Made by a program: the position numbers and the translations under genes. Of a stretch of DNA of 64,000 nucleotides, positions 19,602-29,830 are shown piece after piece. The stretch is from an uncultured Spartobacteria bacterium. GTDB lineage: Bacteria; Verrucomicrobiota; Verrucomicrobiia; Chthoniobacterales; JAATET01. The notes beneath the pieces were generated by a model, which saw only the letters and a list, made by a program, of their open reading frames with translations, had not been told where the DNA came from and ran no database searches. The stretch lies in the NCBI GenBank assembly GCA_938011325.1, contig CALLUD010000007.1, positions 62,001-126,000 of the forward strand, written 5' to 3'. Each line of letters begins with the position of its first letter. Within the stretch, counting starts at the first letter, position 1.

Positions 19602-20456
19602 GTGCCCTCTACTCGCGACATCCGGCGGCGCATCAAGTCCGTCAAGAACACCGCGCAGATCACGAAGGCGATGCAGATGGTCGCCGCGTCGAAGATGCGC
19701 AAGGCCCAGAACGCCGCGCTTGCGGGCCATCCCTACGCGCAGTTGCTGAACCGCGTGCTCGTCGCGCTCAAGGACCGCGTTGATCACAGCCTGCACCCGC
19801 TGCTCGAGGTCCGTGAGGTGAAGCGCGAGCTCGTGCTGCTGATCAGCACGGACAAGGGTCTCTGCGGCGGTCTCAACACGAACCTCTTCCGCGAGGCGTC
19901 GAAATTCGACGTTGCGACGACCGACTTCGTGAACATCGGCCGCAAGGGCAAGCAGTTCCTCGCCCGCACGAAGCGGAACCTCATCGCCGACTTCGAGATT
20001 GGCGACCACCCGAGCTTCCTCGAAGTGAAGCAGGTTTCGAAATTCTGCGTCGACAAGTTCCTTTCCGGTGAGGTGGACAAGGTGACGGTGCTCTACCCGC
20101 GCTTCGTCAACACGCTCACCCAGGCGCCGACCGCGATGACGGTCCTGCCGATCGCCGCGCTGCCGATCAACGAGAAGATGGAGCTTCCCGAGGAGGGATC
20201 CTCCTTCATGTTCGAGCCGTCGGCCTACGACGTCCTCGACGCGATCCTTCCGTATTACATCCACTTTTCGATTTACCAGACGCTCCTCGACGCCCGCGCG
20301 TCCGAGCACAGCGCGCGCATGGTCGCGATGAAGAGCGCGACCGACAACGCGAAGAATTTGGTGAACGACCTCACCCTCGAATACAACAAGATCCGCCAGG
20401 CCAGCATCACGAACGAACTGCTCGAGATCACCACGGCCCAGCTGGCGCTCGGCTAA
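19602..20456 (+). CDS. atpG: ATP synthase F1 subunit gamma
   Basis: The central-stalk rotor subunit, 284 residues. The N-terminal helix carries the conserved RRRIKSVKNTAQITKAMQMVA and SKMRKAQ. STDKGLCGGLNTN follows, and the C-terminal helix is NLVNDLTLEYNKIRQASITNEL. The start is a GTG at 19602 (product MPSTRDIRRR). It is placed there because the coding pattern begins at once and the upstream gap contains the CTCAA repeats. Confidence 0.97.
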   Translation: MPSTRDIRRRIKSVKNTAQITKAMQMVAASKMRKAQNAALAGHPYAQLLNRVLVALKDRVDHSLHPLLEVREVKRELVLLISTDKGLCGGLNTNLFREASKFDVATTDFVNIGRKGKQFLARTKRNLIADFEIGDHPSFLEVKQVSKFCVDKFLSGEVDKVTVLYPRFVNTLTQAPTAMTVLPIAALPINEKMELPEEGSSFMFEPSAYDVLDAILPYYIHFSIYQTLLDARASEHSARMVAMKSATDNAKNLVNDLTLEYNKIRQASITNELLEITTAQLALG

Positions 20457-20483
20457 CAGAATCCTCCAACCCGCATTCCCATC

Positions 20484-21896
<1,413 letters not shown>

Positions 21897-21952
21897 TTGA
21901 GAGTTTCCGGATGAGAGTTGGGAGGCGTTTCCTCTCAACCCTCAACTCTCAA
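21897..21952 (+). repeat. Inverted repeat between atpD and atpC
   Basis: TTGAGAGTT (21897-21905) and AACTCTCAA (21944-21952) are perfect 9-bp inverted arms, with a second related arm pair inside (GAGAGTTGGGAGG against CCTCTCAACCC). The RNA could fold into an extended stem starting at the atpD stop codon. Confidence 0.5.
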
Positions 21953-21962
21953 CCCCTCAACG
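21933..21962 (+). repeat. Four CTCAA units between atpD and atpC
   Basis: CTCAA recurs at 21933, 21941, 21948 and 21956 with 7-8 bp spacing, ending seven bases before the atpC start codon. It matches the array between atpA and atpG in unit and period. Confidence 0.6.
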
Positions 21963-21968
21963 CGCATC

Positions 21969-22379
21969 ATGGCCACTCTCAAACTCGAAATCGTCACTCC
22001 CGAAGCCAAGACGTATTCCGACGATGTCGATTCCGTCGTCATTCCCGGCATCGAAGGCGAAATGGGCGTCCTGCCGCAACACGTTCCGTTGATGACAAAG
22101 CTCGCGCCCGGTGAGCTGCGCGTCAGCAAGGGTGGCGAGGAGATTCGCCTTGCGGTGGGCGAGGGGTTTGTCGAGATCACGCAGACTTCCGTCTCCGTGC
22201 TTACCGACATGGCGATCAATGAAAGCGAGATCGACGAATCGGCTGCGGAGGCGGCGGTGAAGCGGGCCGAGGAGGCGCTCAGGGATGAGCACATCAGCGA
22301 CGAGCAATACGCGGCGCTGCAGGCCATGCTGCAAAAGTCGCTCGCCCAGCTGAAGGTCAAGCGCCGCCGCGCGGTCTGA
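21969..22379 (+). CDS. atpC: ATP synthase F1 subunit epsilon
   Basis: Rotor subunit that couples and can inhibit F1. The 136 residues comprise an N-terminal beta-sandwich (LKLEIVTPEAKTYSDDVDSVVIPG, GEMGVLPQHVPLMTKLAPG) and a C-terminal two-helix part with a very basic end (QLKVKRRRAV). The start ATG at 21969 gives MATLKLEIV; the open frame further upstream runs through the repeat-rich gap. It is the last atp gene; 41 bp follow before the next plus-strand gene, with no terminator seen. Confidence 0.96.
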   Translation: MATLKLEIVTPEAKTYSDDVDSVVIPGIEGEMGVLPQHVPLMTKLAPGELRVSKGGEEIRLAVGEGFVEITQTSVSVLTDMAINESEIDESAAEAAVKRAEEALRDEHISDEQYAALQAMLQKSLAQLKVKRRRAV

Positions 22380-22420
22380 TCGCAGTTGTCGAGTCGCGGT
22401 CGGAGTCCGATAGTCGGGCA

Positions 22421-23023
22421 ATGATCGTCGATTGGTTGGCGGCGCAACTGCGCGCCGGCGGATTCTCGATCGGGCAGGTTTGCGTCTCTCCGGAATTCCA
22501 GCTCCAGCACATTGACGACGCGGAGCCGGAGGAATGCTTCTTTCGGCCCGAGGATGCGCGCGAGATCGCGAAATACGACGACGCGGGTGTGTATCGTCCG
22601 CTGAAGACCGCGCCCAACCTTCGCCACGGCTGGCGGCTTCGATTGACGTCCGTCGCTGAAGTCCGGCTGGCGCTGGATCTTCTTTATCCCGCCGCGATTG
22701 GAACCTGGATCGCCTACGAGCGCGGCGAAATCACGCCGGTCGATCTGCGGGATACGCTGAGTCGCCAGACCGGCATGTATCGGGTGACGCATCGAATCAC
22801 CGACGATCAGGCGGCGGAAGTGATCCGCCGGCGATGCGATCGCAAGGCGGGATGCCTGCGGCGGCAGCTTTGGAAAATTTCCCCCACGATGAACAGCCCG
22901 TTCACGGAGGCGGTCATCGAACGTGGAAAGGGATCGATCCCGATCCTCTGCGTAGAAGCGTGCAATCTGCTCGTGGCCGATTGCCGTCCCGTGGCGAAAC
23001 AGAATCTGCCAAAGGCGGATTGA
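22421..23023 (+). CDS. Putative 4Fe-4S protein resembling the C-terminal part of DR2241-type proteins
   Basis: A 200-residue soluble protein. The C-terminal half has four cysteines in the arrangement C139-x5-C145 (RRCDRKAGCLRRQLW) and C177-x3-C181 (PILCVEACNLLVADC), suggesting a 4Fe-4S site. TGMYRVTHRI precedes it. From memory of the family this resembles the Fe-S domain of DR2241, where it is fused to a CbiX-like chelatase domain; here no CbiX part is present. The N-terminal 110 residues are mixed alpha/beta with no motif I know. The function is unknown. It sits directly after the atp operon and 31 bp before the amidohydrolase. Confidence 0.6.
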   Translation: MIVDWLAAQLRAGGFSIGQVCVSPEFQLQHIDDAEPEECFFRPEDAREIAKYDDAGVYRPLKTAPNLRHGWRLRLTSVAEVRLALDLLYPAAIGTWIAYERGEITPVDLRDTLSRQTGMYRVTHRITDDQAAEVIRRRCDRKAGCLRRQLWKISPTMNSPFTEAVIERGKGSIPILCVEACNLLVADCRPVAKQNLPKAD

Positions 23024-23054
23024 CAGCGCGGCGCCTCTTCGCGAGCCAATACAC

Positions 23055-24269
23055 GTGACTCTCCATCGCGCGCGCATCGTTTTACCCCTGAGCTCTCCGC
23101 CGGTCGAGAATGGCGCCGTGCTCGTGCAGGCTCCCGATATCGTTGCCGTGGGCCGGTTCGAGGAGATTCGGGCCGATCATCCGAACGTTGAGATCGTTGA
23201 TCACGGAGAGTCGATTCTGCTGCCCGGCTTGATCAATGCCCACTGCCATCTCGATTACACCGTGATGCGGGGTGCCATTTTCCACACCGGCAGTTTTTCC
23301 GCGTGGGTGCGCCGCATCAACGAGATCAAGCGGACGCTGTCCGACGAGGACTACCTCGCCTCGATCACTCTCGGCCTGCAGGAGCTGAAAAAATGGGGCA
23401 CCACGACGGTGCTGAACATCGAATCACTGCCGGAGTTGATGGTGCACATGCCGCCGCCGCCGATTCGCACATGGTGGTTCTACGAGCTGCTCGACATTCG
23501 AAATCGCATCCACACCGAGGATGTCGTGGCGGGGGCGCTGACTTTCTTCGAGCAACGACCGTCGTGGCACGGCGGCTTTGGCCTCTCGCCGCATGCGCCC
23601 TACACAACCTCGATCGAGCTCTATCGGCTCATTCGCTTCTGCTCGGAGAAATACGGCATGCCATTCACCACGCACCTCGCCGAGTCGGACGAGGAGATGC
23701 GCATGTTCGCCGAAGGCGCGGGGCCGTTGTTCGATTTTCTCAAATCACTCGGGCGTGACATGCGCGATTGTGGGCGCAAGACGCCCATCCGCCACCTGCT
23801 TGAGGCGGAGGCGCTGCCGCGAGGCGCAATCCTTGCGCACATGAATCAACTCGGTCCCGGTGACGAGGAACTGCTGGCGGCGAAAAGCGGGGAGTTTCCA
23901 ATCGTCCATTGCCCGAACTGCCACAAGTATTTCGATCGCGCGCCGTTCCCGTTCGAAACCTGGCGACGGCTCGGTTTCCGCGTAAGTCTTGGAACCGACA
24001 GCTGCGCGAGCAATCGCGGGCTGAATCTCTTCGACGAGATGCAGACGTTCCGTCGGAATTTTCCGGGCGTTCCGCCCGGGGAGATTCTGGACATGGTCAC
24101 GCGGAATCCCGCCGCGGCCATTGGCGCGAAGCTCGGGCGGCTCGCGCCGGGCTGTCGCGCGGATTTCATCGCGATTTCCTTTGAGGGCAGTCCTGCAGAT
24201 GCGATCGAGGCCGTGGTGGAAAATCGCACGCCGCCTGCGGCCATGTGGGTCAATGGTCAGAGTGCGTAG
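23055..24269 (+). CDS. Metal-dependent amidohydrolase/deaminase (MtaD/SsnA-like)
   Basis: The 404-residue TIM-barrel hydrolase has the metal motifs NAHCHLDYT, SPHAPYTT, THLAES, PNCHKYF and LGTDSCASN. The latter supplies the catalytic Asp of the adenosine/cytosine-deaminase-like amidohydrolases. The C-terminal beta-sandwich (LGRLAPGCRADFIAI) is also typical. Possible substrates are aminodeoxyfutalosine, methylthioadenosine, chlorohydrolase-type rings or guanine; sequence alone does not decide. The start is GTG at 23055. Its stop overlaps by 13 bp the end of the convergent FUSC gene. Confidence 0.85.
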   Translation: MTLHRARIVLPLSSPPVENGAVLVQAPDIVAVGRFEEIRADHPNVEIVDHGESILLPGLINAHCHLDYTVMRGAIFHTGSFSAWVRRINEIKRTLSDEDYLASITLGLQELKKWGTTTVLNIESLPELMVHMPPPPIRTWWFYELLDIRNRIHTEDVVAGALTFFEQRPSWHGGFGLSPHAPYTTSIELYRLIRFCSEKYGMPFTTHLAESDEEMRMFAEGAGPLFDFLKSLGRDMRDCGRKTPIRHLLEAEALPRGAILAHMNQLGPGDEELLAAKSGEFPIVHCPNCHKYFDRAPFPFETWRRLGFRVSLGTDSCASNRGLNLFDEMQTFRRNFPGVPPGEILDMVTRNPAAAIGAKLGRLAPGCRADFIAISFEGSPADAIEAVVENRTPPAAMWVNGQSA

Positions 24270-26461
24270 TCGCCCATGTAGAGCGGCATGCGCAGCCGCG
24301 CAGCCTGCTCCGCAGCATTGACGAGATCGCGTCCCGCCTGCTCGTAACGCCCGGAGAGGCCGACGATGCGCAGGATGTCGATCGGGGGAAATTTCTGCCC
24401 AAGCATCCAGCGCCGAAGCGAGCCGACCCATTCGCTCCAGCGCGTGAGCAGTTGCTGGATCGCAGTCGTGTCCAGCGGGAACGTCGATCCCTTGCGCAGC
24501 GCGGCGAGGTGGGTGGTGATTTCGCGATCGAATGCCTGCTCCATCTCGCGAATGAGCGCGAGGCCTTCCGCGGAATGTTCGGCGGGCAGGAGTGGAGCGA
24601 GTTTGCCTACGGTGACCACGAGGTGGTTGCCGATGCGTTGCAGGGCGCCGAGATACGATGCCAGCTCCGCCGGCTCGCCGGCCGGGCAAATCGGTTCCCG
24701 CAGGACACCGATGCGTTGCAACGCCTCGCCGGGGATCAACGCCAGTCGCACTTTCTTCCAGAATTCGAGCTGGTCGGGCCCCTTCTCGAGAATCAGCCGG
24801 CAGTTTTGCAAATACTCGATGAAGCGATCGCGGAGCTCCCATTGAGGCAGCGAAGGCCAGAGCACCCGCTGAATCACGGCGGCGAGGATCTGCGAAAGAA
24901 CGAGGCCGAGGCAGAAATCGACCACGGCCTGGAAGGGGATGGGTTCCTGTCCGTTCAAGCTCAGGATGCCCACGGAGGCGAGCATACCGAGCTGCATCGG
25001 GATCGTCATGCCGCGCACGGAATACGAAAGGAAGCCCCAGACGAAGAGCCACGTGAACAGGATGATGTTCATCACCGCGTAGCTCGACAGCATCGGCCGG
25101 GCTGCAAGGATGATGAGCGCGAGCGCGATCATGGCGATGACGTTGTAGATGACGTAATGAAACGAGCGGCGATCGCCCTGGCCCCCGGGGCTCGTGGCGT
25201 CGAGCGCCGTGAAGACCCAAGCGCCGAGAATGAACATGGTCGCGCCGGGGGGATGGACCCAGTTGGCGATCAATAGCGCGACCATGGTGGCGATGCCCGC
25301 CTTGATGCCGGTGCGCATCCAGAATGGTGGGGGCGCGGGCGAGGTAAACGCTTCCATCTCCCGCGAGTGTTCCGTGGGATCCGCGGGCAGCGAGTCGAGC
25401 AGCTCGTGGGCACGGTGAATGTGTTCGCGAATCTCCATCAGCGCCAGCATGTGAATGCCCATCGCCATCGCGATTTCCGGATCGATCTCGAGCAGGTGAG
25501 GGTCGTTTCGCAGCTCGTCCAGACGGCGATTCAACGCGTCGATGGCAGCCTGCATTTGCCCGCGGTGTTCCCGCCGAATTTCCGGTGTGCCGTCCCTGTC
25601 GCTTAATCCGTCGAGGGCGCTCGAAATCGCATTGTGCACCGCTCGCAACTCGTCGGCGACGGCGGTGCGATAAATCGCCCGGGTTGGCAGGGTGTTGCCG
25701 AGCGTGACGATGGCGGATGCGATGCGTGAGAGGCAGGTGGCGATCGCCGAATACGTCGGCAGGCGATGCCGGAAATAAGCGCTTTCACGGGCGCCGAAGT
25801 CCAGCAGACCACGGAGTTCGGTGATGCGAGCGGGGAATTGCTCGGCGCGGCGAAGCGCCCCGGCGTTGCCGCCATCGAGAAAGACTTTCGCGCTCTCGGT
25901 GAAGCAGTCGCGAAGGTCCGCAAAGGCCGCCCGCGACTTCTCGCCGAATTCGATTCGCGCAAATCGCGGCCAGAACAGCGCGTGCACGAGAATCACCGAC
26001 AGAATGCCGACGCTGACCTCTTCGATGCGCAGCAGCATGAACCACCACGAGAACTCCGGGTTGTTGAGGCCGTTGCTCACGACGACCACCATCGTGAGCG
26101 CGCAGAGCAGAAAGGCGTAGGGATAGCGGCTCTGGCCGAACATCGCGGTGGCCGTGCCGACGATGATGCCGATGAGTGGCAGGAAAATCATCGGAGTCTG
26201 CTCGAGGCTCGCGGTCACGAGATAACCGAGCACGCCGCCCACGGTGGTGCCGATGATGCGGAAGATCGATTTCTCGGCGATCGCGCCGACGTATTGCGCG
26301 ATCATGAGCACGTAGACTGTAAACAGCGCCCAGGTCGGCTCCTGGAGCCGCACGACGAGCGAGAGAAAGACGGCCAGCATGCCGGCGAGACCGAACTTGA
26401 TGCCGTAACGGATGTCGCCCGCGGCAAGGAATTTTCGGACCGCCTCGATCGCGCGCGACAT
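24257..26461 (-). CDS. FUSC-family inner-membrane transporter (AaeB/YccS-like)
   Basis: The 734-residue protein has two copies of a membrane block (about 25-165 and 375-520) separated and followed by long soluble helical regions, the layout of aromatic-acid exporters of the FUSC family. Hydrophobic spans include FGLAGMLAVFLSLVVRL and AGIATMVALLIANWV. The start is ATG at 26461; upstream frame lies in the divergent promoter and the DUF1656 gene. On the other strand, 93 bp away, a DUF1656 gene and an HlyD adaptor start, so the three would form one exporter. Its 3' end overlaps the amidohydrolase. Confidence 0.85.
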   Translation of the reverse strand: MSRAIEAVRKFLAAGDIRYGIKFGLAGMLAVFLSLVVRLQEPTWALFTVYVLMIAQYVGAIAEKSIFRIIGTTVGGVLGYLVTASLEQTPMIFLPLIGIIVGTATAMFGQSRYPYAFLLCALTMVVVVSNGLNNPEFSWWFMLLRIEEVSVGILSVILVHALFWPRFARIEFGEKSRAAFADLRDCFTESAKVFLDGGNAGALRRAEQFPARITELRGLLDFGARESAYFRHRLPTYSAIATCLSRIASAIVTLGNTLPTRAIYRTAVADELRAVHNAISSALDGLSDRDGTPEIRREHRGQMQAAIDALNRRLDELRNDPHLLEIDPEIAMAMGIHMLALMEIREHIHRAHELLDSLPADPTEHSREMEAFTSPAPPPFWMRTGIKAGIATMVALLIANWVHPPGATMFILGAWVFTALDATSPGGQGDRRSFHYVIYNVIAMIALALIILAARPMLSSYAVMNIILFTWLFVWGFLSYSVRGMTIPMQLGMLASVGILSLNGQEPIPFQAVVDFCLGLVLSQILAAVIQRVLWPSLPQWELRDRFIEYLQNCRLILEKGPDQLEFWKKVRLALIPGEALQRIGVLREPICPAGEPAELASYLGALQRIGNHLVVTVGKLAPLLPAEHSAEGLALIREMEQAFDREITTHLAALRKGSTFPLDTTAIQQLLTRWSEWVGSLRRWMLGQKFPPIDILRIVGLSGRYEQAGRDLVNAAEQAARLRMPLYMGDYAL

Positions 26462-26554
26462 GGGGGTATGCAAGCCCGCCGGTTGGTGCGGCCGCAAGAA
26501 AATCCGCGCCGTGCCCAGACTTGCCTTGGCGGGGCGGAAATGGAAACTGGCGCC

Positions 26555-26776
26555 ATGTGGTTCCTCGATCAGCTTCGGACGCCCGAGATCCGGCTGGGAG
26601 AGTTTTTGGTTCCGTGGGGAATGGTGATCAGCACGATCGGATTCCTGCTCGCCTGGTTCGTGGTGGGATTGGCGGAACGGCTGTGCTGGACCCGGCAAAT
26701 CTGGAACCTGCCGCTGTTCTTCGTCGCGCTGGCGGTTTTCTTCGGTTGTGTGCTCGGGTTGGTGTTTGCGCCATGA
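26555..26776 (+). CDS. Small DUF1656/AaeX-like membrane protein
   Basis: The 73-residue protein has two membrane helices (VPWGMVISTIGFLLAWFVVG and LFFVALAVFFGCVLGLVF) joined by the loop RLCWTRQIWNLPLFF, which matches the W-x-x-PLF pattern of DUF1656 proteins. Such proteins sit next to HlyD-type adaptors and FUSC permeases in aae-like operons. ATG at 26555 is chosen; an in-frame ATG at 26540 with a purine-rich upstream is possible. The stop overlaps the HlyD start as ATGA. Confidence 0.75.
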   Translation: MWFLDQLRTPEIRLGEFLVPWGMVISTIGFLLAWFVVGLAERLCWTRQIWNLPLFFVALAVFFGCVLGLVFAP

Positions 26777-27639
26777 AGCCGGAGGTTCGGAAATTTCTCG
26801 TTACGGCGGTCGTGATCGTGCTCGCGATCGTTTCCGCATTGCTGATGTATGACCGCTACACGACGCGGCCGTGGACCCGTGATGCGCAGGTGCGGGCGAA
26901 TGTGGTGGGCATTGCGCCTCGTGTCGCCGGGCCCATCATTCAGATCCCGATCAAGGACAATCAAACGGTGAAGAAAGGCGATCTGCTTTTCGAGATCGAT
27001 CCGTCCACGTTCAAGGCTGCGGTCGACAACGCCGCCGCGAAGTTGAAGCAGGCGGAGGCTGCGAGGCTGAAAGCCGAGCAGGACCTGCAGCGGTTCACGG
27101 AACTCTACAAGACACAGGTCGTCGACCAGCGGACGTATCAGGATGCGCAGGATGATTACGCAGCGGCGGACGCGAACGTCGCCGCGGCGCAGGCGGACCT
27201 CGAAACGGCGCAGCTAAACCTCGACTACACGAAGGTTTTCGCACCGGTCGATGGCTACCTCACCAACGTGAACACCAGCCCGGGCACCTACGTGAACGAG
27301 GGCGAGCAGTTGCTGGCGCTGGTGGATTCAAGCTCGTTCTGGATCGCCGCGTATTTCAAGGAGACGCAGCTCAAGCACATCAACGAAGGCGACCGCGTGT
27401 GGCTGACCTTGATGGGGCACGACAACCAGCGGTTCGAAGGCGTGGTGGAGAGCATCTCGTGGGGCATTTTTCTCGCGGACGGTTCGACCTCGTCGGAGGA
27501 CCTGCTGCCGATCGTGAGCCAGACGATCGACTGGGTGCGGCTGCCGCAACGTTTTCCCGTGCGCATTCGCGTGACCGGGGAGCCGCCGATCCCGCTGCGC
27601 ATCGGCCAGACCGTCTCGGCGGGGATCCAGGGGAAATAG
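26773..27639 (+). CDS. HlyD-type membrane-fusion adaptor (AaeA/EmrA-like)
   Basis: The 288-residue periplasmic adaptor has an N-terminal membrane anchor (FLVTAVVIVLAIVSALLMY), a lipoyl-like half-motif (APRVAGPIIQIPIKDNQTVKKGDLLFEID), and a short alpha-hairpin (about 75-130, with KQAEAARLKAEQDLQ). The second lipoyl half is LDYTKVFAPVDGYLTN. It would link the divergently encoded FUSC permease to the cell exterior. The start overlaps the DUF1656 stop, so the pair is translationally coupled. Confidence 0.88.
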   Translation: MKPEVRKFLVTAVVIVLAIVSALLMYDRYTTRPWTRDAQVRANVVGIAPRVAGPIIQIPIKDNQTVKKGDLLFEIDPSTFKAAVDNAAAKLKQAEAARLKAEQDLQRFTELYKTQVVDQRTYQDAQDDYAAADANVAAAQADLETAQLNLDYTKVFAPVDGYLTNVNTSPGTYVNEGEQLLALVDSSSFWIAAYFKETQLKHINEGDRVWLTLMGHDNQRFEGVVESISWGIFLADGSTSSEDLLPIVSQTIDWVRLPQRFPVRIRVTGEPPIPLRIGQTVSAGIQGK

Positions 27640-27646
27640 GCGCCCG

Positions 27647-28834
27647 TCAGGGCACCATGTATTTTGTCTCGCAGAAGATCCAGGTCGCGTAGGCGTTGAT
27701 GGCGATCGAGAGTGCCGCGAGTGCGGGGAACCAGCCGATTTTCTGGCGTGGCTCGGTTTCGAGCAAAATGAGCAGCGCCCAGGGGAAGAGGACGCTCGCG
27801 TAGCGATAGGAAACCTGCCAGCCGCCGGGGTTGCCGTGGATCCAGAGGAGGAAGGTCAGCACGGCGATCGCCGCCCAGCCCGCGAGGCGGACGGCGAGGT
27901 CGCCGCGACCGAAGCGCGCGAGGAGGAAAAGAAAGGGTGAGAAAAGGAACAAGGAGCCGCCCCATCCGTCCGGGACCAGCCAGGGAAACCCGGGCAGGCG
28001 TTTCCATGGTTCAATGAGCATCGCATAAGCATTTCGCGGAATGGCGGAGAGCGCGAAAATGCCGTCCTTATACCAGGGCTCGTCGAGCACCCCCGGGATT
28101 CGCGCGTAGCCGAAATCAAATGGCGAGCCGAAGCGCGCGGCGTTGTAGGCAAGTGTGGAGATGCCGAGAATCGTGGGGACGATCGAGAACGTGACGAATG
28201 CGGCGACCAGCGATTTCGGGCGGCTTCGCCCCAGCAGAAAGTAGAACACGGGCGCGGTGAGCAGAACTTCGGTGCGATTGCCAAACCCAAGTGCGAAGAA
28301 CGCGCCGGCGAGAAAGGGGCGCGGTGTCCCGGTCGCAAAGCAGATTGCGCCCATGGTCCCGAGCACGGCGAACCCCAGAGCAACCTGCCACGCGCCTCCG
28401 AAGGCGAGGTTGGGCCAGAGGCACGTCCCGAAAAGCGGCGCGGCGGCAAGGAAGCATTGCTTCCAGACAGGGAGGGAATAACGCGCCGCCAGTGCGAAGC
28501 CGAAGACGGTGATTCCTGCGGCGATCGCGGAAATGAGAAACCGGAGCGGGAACTCGCTTACGAACTGCCGCGCCCGGAGCCACTCGAACGGCAGCACGCT
28601 CAAAACGGCGCCCAGCGGAAAGACGCTGTAGTAGCGTCCCTCGTGCGGGACCATCTCGTTAAGCCACCCCGGCGGCTGCTCGGTGGTTCCGACCGAACCT
28701 TCGAGCAAACACCCGGCAATCACCTGCGTGTAGTTGTAGTAGCCGCGAGGGTGCAGGGCCGAGAACCACATCGCCCCGAAGGCGAGCACTGCGACGGTGA
28801 TGAGTTGCAGCGAGAATGGAAAACGCGATTCCAT
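27647..28834 (-). CDS. Polytopic membrane protein, possibly GT-C glycosyltransferase-like
   Basis: The 395-residue protein has about ten hydrophobic spans. The first periplasmic loop after TM1 (LHPRGYYNYTQ... PHEGRYYSVFPLGAVLSVLPFEW) and the middle segment LGFGNRTEVLL resemble polyprenyl-dependent GT-C enzymes or their relatives, but no clear acidic catalytic pair can be assigned. The start ATG at 28834 follows an open but unlikely nine-codon extension. It converges with the HlyD gene (7 bp between stops) and lies 84 bp downstream of the RRM gene. Confidence 0.65.
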   Translation of the reverse strand: MESRFPFSLQLITVAVLAFGAMWFSALHPRGYYNYTQVIAGCLLEGSVGTTEQPPGWLNEMVPHEGRYYSVFPLGAVLSVLPFEWLRARQFVSEFPLRFLISAIAAGITVFGFALAARYSLPVWKQCFLAAAPLFGTCLWPNLAFGGAWQVALGFAVLGTMGAICFATGTPRPFLAGAFFALGFGNRTEVLLTAPVFYFLLGRSRPKSLVAAFVTFSIVPTILGISTLAYNAARFGSPFDFGYARIPGVLDEPWYKDGIFALSAIPRNAYAMLIEPWKRLPGFPWLVPDGWGGSLFLFSPFLFLLARFGRGDLAVRLAGWAAIAVLTFLLWIHGNPGGWQVSYRYASVLFPWALLILLETEPRQKIGWFPALAALSIAINAYATWIFCETKYMVP

Positions 28835-28918
28835 CGACCCGGACTGTCGGCGGCGAACCACCGCCGAGGCAAGTCCGTTGTCGATCGTCTGCGCGTGAGG
28901 CGGAGAGACCGGAGCCGG

Positions 28919-29239
28919 TCAGTAACGCGGCCGGCGGTCATCGCGCCGGTGATCGCCACCGCCGCGACGCGGTCCCGATGGCGCGCCGCCCTCCTTGGGC
29001 CGGGCTTCGTTGACCGTGATGCTGCGGCCGTCGAACTGCTGACCGTTGAATTTGCGAATGGCCTCCTGCGCCTCGTCGTCGGTGGTCATGGTAACGAAAC
29101 CGAAACCGCGGGAGCGGCCGGTCATTTTGTCCGTGATCACGACGGCGTCGGTGACGGTGCCGGCGCTGGCAAAGGCCTCACGAAGGTCCTGCTCGGTGGT
29201 GCCGAAGGACAGATTTCCGATGTAGAGTTTGTTGGGCAT
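28919..29239 (-). CDS. Small RRM-type RNA-binding protein
   Basis: The 106-residue protein has one RRM domain with RNP2 (LYIGNLSF) near the start and RNP1 (RGFGFVTM) at about 50-57. A short basic tail rich in Gly, Arg and Asp (PRRGGGDHRRDD) follows. Such glycine-tailed RRM proteins are common in cyanobacteria and Verrucomicrobia and are often cold-responsive; that regulation is not shown here. The start ATG at 29239 places the RRM at residue 3. The 245-bp gap upstream is shared with the divergent yjcH-type gene. Confidence 0.9.
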   Translation of the reverse strand: MPNKLYIGNLSFGTTEQDLREAFASAGTVTDAVVITDKMTGRSRGFGFVTMTTDDEAQEAIRKFNGQQFDGRSITVNEARPKEGGAPSGPRRGGGDHRRDDRRPRY

Positions 29240-29484
29240 GTAGTGAATCGTTGAGCCCGTCTGTCGTGGCATTCGTTGGCCGAATTTCGAGTCGCCACGG
29301 ATCATCAGCGCCATTCGCGCTGGCATCCCCAAGCAAATCTACCGCGCCGGAAGAGGCTATGTTCGAAGCGCCACTTAGAGCACTTCGGCGGGCGAATGCA
29401 AAGCGAATATGCCCCGTTCTCTTTTGCGACATTGCGACCATTTGAGGCTTTTCGCGGCGGGCGGGGTGCCTTAAGAGTCCCGCC

Positions 29485-29826
29485 ATGTCTCCCCACGACA
29501 ACCCTCCGAATCCTTCCGCGCCCGAGCCGGTCAACTGGGATGAAATCGCGCATGACCGCGATTTTCGCCGGCTCCTCATCGACAAGGCGAAGTTCCTCGT
29601 TCCCGCGACGGCATTTTTCGTCATCTACTACTTTGCGCTGCCGGTGCTGGTGGGCTTTGCTCCGGAATTCATGAGCCGGAAGGTTATCGGAGAGGTGAAC
29701 CTCGCCTACGCCTTTGCGCTCTCGCAGTTTTTCATGGCGTGGATTCTGGCCGGCCTCTACGTGAGGGTCGCGCGTCGCTGGGATCGCGAAGCAGAGCAGG
29801 TGCTCGAGAAATTCAATCGCCGATAG
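29485..29826 (+). CDS. yjcH: DUF485-family membrane protein (YjcH-like)
   Basis: The 113-residue protein has a hydrophilic Pro-rich start, then two membrane helices (FLVPATAFFVIYYFALPVLV and AYAFALSQFFMAWILAGLYV). This is the DUF485 pattern of the small partner encoded before acetate permease ActP. It ends 4 bp before the symporter gene, which supports co-translation. No acs gene is present in the window. Confidence 0.85.
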   Translation: MSPHDNPPNPSAPEPVNWDEIAHDRDFRRLLIDKAKFLVPATAFFVIYYFALPVLVGFAPEFMSRKVIGEVNLAYAFALSQFFMAWILAGLYVRVARRWDREAEQVLEKFNRR

Positions 29827-29830
29827 CGTC

